A stretch of DNA of 8,333 nucleotides from Patescibacteria group bacterium. Its GTDB lineage: Bacteria > Patescibacteriota > WWE3 > UBA101185 > UBA10185. Shown here piece by piece: positions 5,832 through 8,333 of this stretch (its first letter is position 1; every line of letters begins with the position of its first letter). The notes beneath the pieces were generated by a model that searched no databases, was not told where the DNA came from, and saw only the letters and a program-made list of their open reading frames with translations. The stretch lies in assembly GCA_022710505.1 (NCBI GenBank), contig JAKLGS010000031.1, forward strand, positions 1 to 8,333, given 5' to 3'. Both the position numbers and the translations under genes were made by a program.

Positions 5832-6779
5832 TTACATTATTTCGTTCGTGATTTTTTCCATTTCTTTTTTGTTGAATATTCCCGTTCCTGCGCTTTCCTT
5901 TGTTATTTCCCCAAATGAGTTTATCGATCCCCAGCCTAAAGCTTCCTTCAATGGTTTTTTATGAAAAATTGCTGAAATAAATCCCGAAGAAAAAGCATCA
6001 CCAGCCCCTGTTTTGTCTTTTACTTCCCGGCCGTCTGTGTAAGCACTAACTTTAACAAGATTTTCACCGTCAAAACCGCTGGCTCCGTTTTTACCGTCTG
6101 TGATTACTGTTAACTTAGGGCCGAGTTTTTGTAAATCTATATGCATCTTGGGCAATGGTTTCTCCCCAACGAGCCTTACAGCCTCATCCAGATTTAAAAT
6201 CAAAATATTAGTAACCTCTAAAAATTCCTTGATTGAGTTATATCCCGCTTTCATTTGTTGTGTTCCAGGATTAAAAATTATCCCAATATCTCTGTTTTTT
6301 TCAATGTAATCTATAAGTTCCATTTGGAATTTCTCAAAACCCTCACCGATTGATGTGTAGTAGAGGAATGTTGGTTTTTCCCAATCTCTTACTTTGTAAT
6401 TTCTGGGTGCATGATATGAAAAAATTGTTCTTTCGTAATTGTGTACAACTATTGAATTTACGTTTGTTACTTCCCCTTTATTTTTAATACAAAATTCTGT
6501 ATTGATACCCAGTTTATTGAGTTCATCTACTATCAGGTTACCATTAGCATCGTCCCCGATTTCAGTATAAACTGCGGTTTTTAAACCCATTCTGTTGCAT
6601 CCTGTGGCTACATTTACATTGTTACCTCCTACGGCAGAGTAAAATCTGTCTACGGGTATCTTACTGCCATGTAAAAAGCATATCTGCTGTTTGTCAGATC
6701 CTGACATGTTTACCTCATCGGCATTTGAAACATGCATTGTTACGTCTATACACGAGTCTCCAATTGTTAAAATATCCAT
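5832..6779 (-). CDS. PfkB/ribokinase-family carbohydrate kinase
   Basis: Transfers phosphate from ATP to a sugar or nucleoside. At 315 residues it is typical in length. The N-terminal substrate-side signature is GGNNVNVATGCNRMG (51-65). The NxxE-like metal site is NLDEA (196-200), ITDGKNGA is at 226-233, and the ATP/anion-hole signature DKTGAGDAF (255-263) holds the catalytic base D261. Members include ribokinase, fructokinase, adenosine kinase and a phosphofructokinase subgroup. The exact substrate cannot be read from the sequence. The start codon directly follows the TAA of the transketolase half with zero spacing, and AAAGGT (6789-6794) inside that gene can serve as a weak ribosome site, so the two are probably translationally coupled. 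A sugar-phosphate role (for example supplying ribose 5-phosphate) is a neighbourhood inference. Confidence 0.93.
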   Translation of the reverse strand: MDILTIGDSCIDVTMHVSNADEVNMSGSDKQQICFLHGSKIPVDRFYSAVGGNNVNVATGCNRMGLKTAVYTEIGDDANGNLIVDELNKLGINTEFCIKNKGEVTNVNSIVVHNYERTIFSYHAPRNYKVRDWEKPTFLYYTSIGEGFEKFQMELIDYIEKNRDIGIIFNPGTQQMKAGYNSIKEFLEVTNILILNLDEAVRLVGEKPLPKMHIDLQKLGPKLTVITDGKNGASGFDGENLVKVSAYTDGREVKDKTGAGDAFSSGFISAIFHKKPLKEALGWGSINSFGEITKESAGTGIFNKKEMEKITNEIM

Positions 6780-7772
6780 TTATTTTTTACCTTTATCTTT
6801 TAAAAAATTTATTACCTTTTCTTCTATATGATGGGAACTCAATCCATATTTGTTTAATAAATCTTTGTAATCTCCCGACTCTCCAAATGTGTCACCAACC
6901 CCAATTCTTAAAAGCGGGGAGGGTAGCTTTTCAGACAAAAGTTCGGAAACAGCGCTACCTAAGCCGCCTATTACTTGATGTTCTTCAACGGTTACACATC
7001 TCCCCGTCTTTTTTACAGATTCCAATATCTTGTACTCATCCAGTGGTTTTATAGTAGGAGAGGCTATTAGCTCTGCGTTTATCTTATATTTTGCTTTAAG
7101 GTTTTTTACTGCTTCGAGTGCTTGATAAGTAATTCCTCCGCAGGAAATAACTGTAACACTGTCTCCTTCTACTAACGTGTCCGCTTTTCCTATTTTAAAA
7201 GGGGTTTCCTTGGTAGTGATATTGGGGAGTTCGGCTTTAGAGAATCTTAGATAAACAGGCCCCGTGTGTTTTGATATTTCCAGAACTGCCTTTTTTGTTT
7301 GCTCGTAATCTATTGGATTTATAACTGTCATATTCGGGATAACTCTCATTATTGCAATGTCTTCCAGGGGTTCTGCGGAGGCTCCGTCAGGTCCATTTGA
7401 AAATCCTTCGTGAGATCCGCATATTTTTACATTTGCGTTTGCCATACAAATAGAGAGTCTTATTTGGTCCCAAGCTCTCGATGTCAGGAATATAGCGTGA
7501 GTGACAACAAATGGTATTTTTCCTTCCATAGCAAGTCCCGAGGCTATAGAGCACATATTCTGCTCGGCAATTCCTGTTTGTATAAATCTCTCCGGATATT
7601 TTTGAGAAAAGGTCTTTAACTTTACTGATTCTGAAAGATCAGCTGACATAGCCACAATCGATTTATTTTTATCTGCTAATTCACTCAACGCATCACCAAA
7701 ACCATCTCTGGGAGATTTTTTCTCTTCGCCTAAAAAAACATCTTGATTTAGTTTTAATCTTAAATTAAGCAT
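6780..7772 (-). CDS. Transketolase, C-terminal subunit (split enzyme)
   Basis: Transketolase moves two-carbon units between sugar phosphates in the non-oxidative pentose phosphate pathway using thiamine diphosphate. These 330 residues cover the pyrimidine-binding domain (about 20-190) and the C-terminal domain (about 200-325). The N-terminal diphosphate-binding half is absent, as in the two-subunit enzymes of archaea and many bacteria. E70 in GIAEQNM is the glutamate that activates the cofactor. H121 and D129 match yeast H469 and D477, but the position of yeast H481 is alanine (A133, in GPDGASAEP). VEEHQVIGGLG (262-272) is the C-domain signature. No gene for the other half lies in the window. 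The kinase follows with no gap, and the PrcB-like gene lies 18 nt upstream. A DXS-like or other two-carbon transferase role is less likely but not excluded. Confidence 0.93.
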   Translation of the reverse strand: MLNLRLKLNQDVFLGEEKKSPRDGFGDALSELADKNKSIVAMSADLSESVKLKTFSQKYPERFIQTGIAEQNMCSIASGLAMEGKIPFVVTHAIFLTSRAWDQIRLSICMANANVKICGSHEGFSNGPDGASAEPLEDIAIMRVIPNMTVINPIDYEQTKKAVLEISKHTGPVYLRFSKAELPNITTKETPFKIGKADTLVEGDSVTVISCGGITYQALEAVKNLKAKYKINAELIASPTIKPLDEYKILESVKKTGRCVTVEEHQVIGGLGSAVSELLSEKLPSPLLRIGVGDTFGESGDYKDLLNKYGLSSHHIEEKVINFLKDKGKK

Positions 7773-7790
7773 AGGGCAGTCATATTTATT

Positions 7791-8333
7791 TTATTCTGTA
7801 GATTCCGTCTTGGAGTTTGATTCTGTGCTTTCATCCGTATTCTCGTTATCACTTTCACTGTCTTCACACTCTATAACTTTTGTGACTTTCTCAAAATCTA
7901 CTTTTGCATCTGTTTTAGAAAGCATTACTAAATCCACTGCAATATTCTTATCTATTTCCATCTTACAATCATCTTCAGGGTTAACTTCCTCAAATTCAAT
8001 TAATATCTTATCTTTTACTTTATCCTCATAAACCTTTCTTATCTTAATCTTATGTCCAGTTTCCTCATTCGTTTCAGTTGACACCGCAACGACAACATTT
8101 TTTTCAAAATCAACCTTTTCTTTTACCGTCAATATACCTGTCTCATCGATAAGATTTAGAAACTCAGCTAACTCCTGTTCGCTGGTTATTACTTTTCTTG
8201 TTTTTTCTATTTGTTTATCGGTGTAAATTACGGTAGGGAAACCCTCTAATCTTTGGATTGTGGGGTTCTTTCTTAGACTGGGTAGTTTAATTTCGTCTTT
8301 TAATAAAAAATATCCCGCACCGAAAATTAATCC
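7791..8333 (-). CDS. PrcB-like membrane-anchored protein, 5' end cut by the window
   Basis: The frame is open from the right edge to TAA at 7791-7793, giving 180 visible residues. A TTG at 8132 is an internal codon and should not be taken as the start. The first visible residues (GLIFGAGYFLL) look like the end of a membrane anchor. A segment then reads VITSEQELAEFLNLI, followed by VDFEKNVVVAVS (about 74-85), GHKIKI, LIEFEEVNPEDDC and LVMLSKTDAKVDFE. This order matches my memory of the PrcB C-terminal domain family (VDF..., a GY/GH turn, ...P...C). PrcB was named as a partner of a spirochaete surface protease; the role here is unknown. The C-terminal 23 or so residues are a low-complexity Ser/Glu/Thr/Asn tail, strongly acidic. 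It probably lies outside the membrane. It may be co-transcribed with the transketolase half 18 nt downstream. Confidence 0.68.
   Translation of the reverse strand, partial: GLIFGAGYFLLKDEIKLPSLRKNPTIQRLEGFPTVIYTDKQIEKTRKVITSEQELAEFLNLIDETGILTVKEKVDFEKNVVVAVSTETNEETGHKIKIRKVYEDKVKDKILIEFEEVNPEDDCKMEIDKNIAVDLVMLSKTDAKVDFEKVTKVIECEDSESDNENTDESTESNSKTESTE

Noticed and set aside
5671..5964. Plus-strand frame opposite the junction of the kinase and cupredoxin-like genes
   Set aside because: It lies antisense to two supported genes, has no ribosome site and its hydrophobic translation comes from AT-rich antisense sequence.
1000..7772. Possible UGA-recoded genetic code (as in Gracilibacteria/SR1)
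   Set aside because: All genes are full-length without in-frame TGA and glycine uses GGN throughout, so the standard bacterial code fits.
7767..7783. Mini-frame ATG ACT GCC CTA TGC overlapping the transketolase start, 4 nt after a TAAAAT
   Set aside because: It encodes only seven residues (MTALCLI) with no attenuator-like features; the TAAAAT overlaps the upstream stop codon and is easily a chance match in AT-rich DNA.
7810..8031. Plus-strand Ser/Leu-rich frame
   Set aside because: It is the mirror of the acidic low-complexity tail and PrcB-like domain on the minus strand.
1..8333. CRISPR arrays, insertion sequences, tRNA genes, phage genes
   Set aside because: I looked for regular repeats, terminal inverted repeats with transposase motifs and cloverleaf-like sequences on both strands and saw none; gene content is ordinary chromosomal.

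Overview
The window is an AT-rich, gene-dense stretch of bacterial chromosome with ten protein genes, two of them cut by the window edges. No tRNA, rRNA, CRISPR array or mobile element was seen. Several features suggest a Candidate Phyla Radiation (Patescibacteria) genome. The proteins are compact and single-domain: a short MetG without a tRNA-binding tail, a 5'-nuclease without a polymerase, and a half-length transketolase. Several genes start with a -10 box so close to the start codon that the mRNA is probably leaderless. The placement is an inference from gene style; nothing here fixes the phylum. The standard code fits: all genes read through and end in TAA or TAG.

Left part (1-1425). A divergent pair: rmuC on the minus strand, running off the left edge, and a small four-helix membrane protein on the plus strand. 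Their two -10 boxes lie only 3 bp apart. Middle left (1426-3849). metG has its own promoter and is followed, after an unusually GC-rich 81-bp spacer, by a stand-alone 5'-3' exonuclease whose last five residues (QLTLL) look like a sliding-clamp binding motif. A bidirectional hairpin terminator at about 3903-3929 separates this unit from a convergent minus-strand gene of unknown function (3917-4357). That gene has the only strong Shine-Dalgarno sequence in the window.

Middle right (4358-5168). nth (endonuclease III) starts leaderless at 4427 and converges on a minus-strand gene. Right part (5169-8333), all minus strand. In transcription order it holds a PrcB-like membrane-anchored protein (cut by the right edge), the C-terminal half of a transketolase, a PfkB-family sugar kinase whose start codon abuts the transketolase stop, and a membrane-anchored protein with a degenerate cupredoxin-like domain and its own leaderless promoter.

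How the genes relate: rmuC, the 5'-nuclease and nth are DNA maintenance functions, though they lie in separate transcription units. The transketolase half and the kinase probably form a small pentose/sugar-phosphate operon. The most notable points are the consistent leaderless promoter geometry (the -10 hexamer ends exactly 6 nt before the start codon in four genes), the putative clamp-binding tail of the solo 5'-nuclease, the loss of a usually conserved histidine in the transketolase half, and the uncharacterised 146-residue cysteine- and tryptophan-rich protein. I did not find a clear undescribed multi-gene system.
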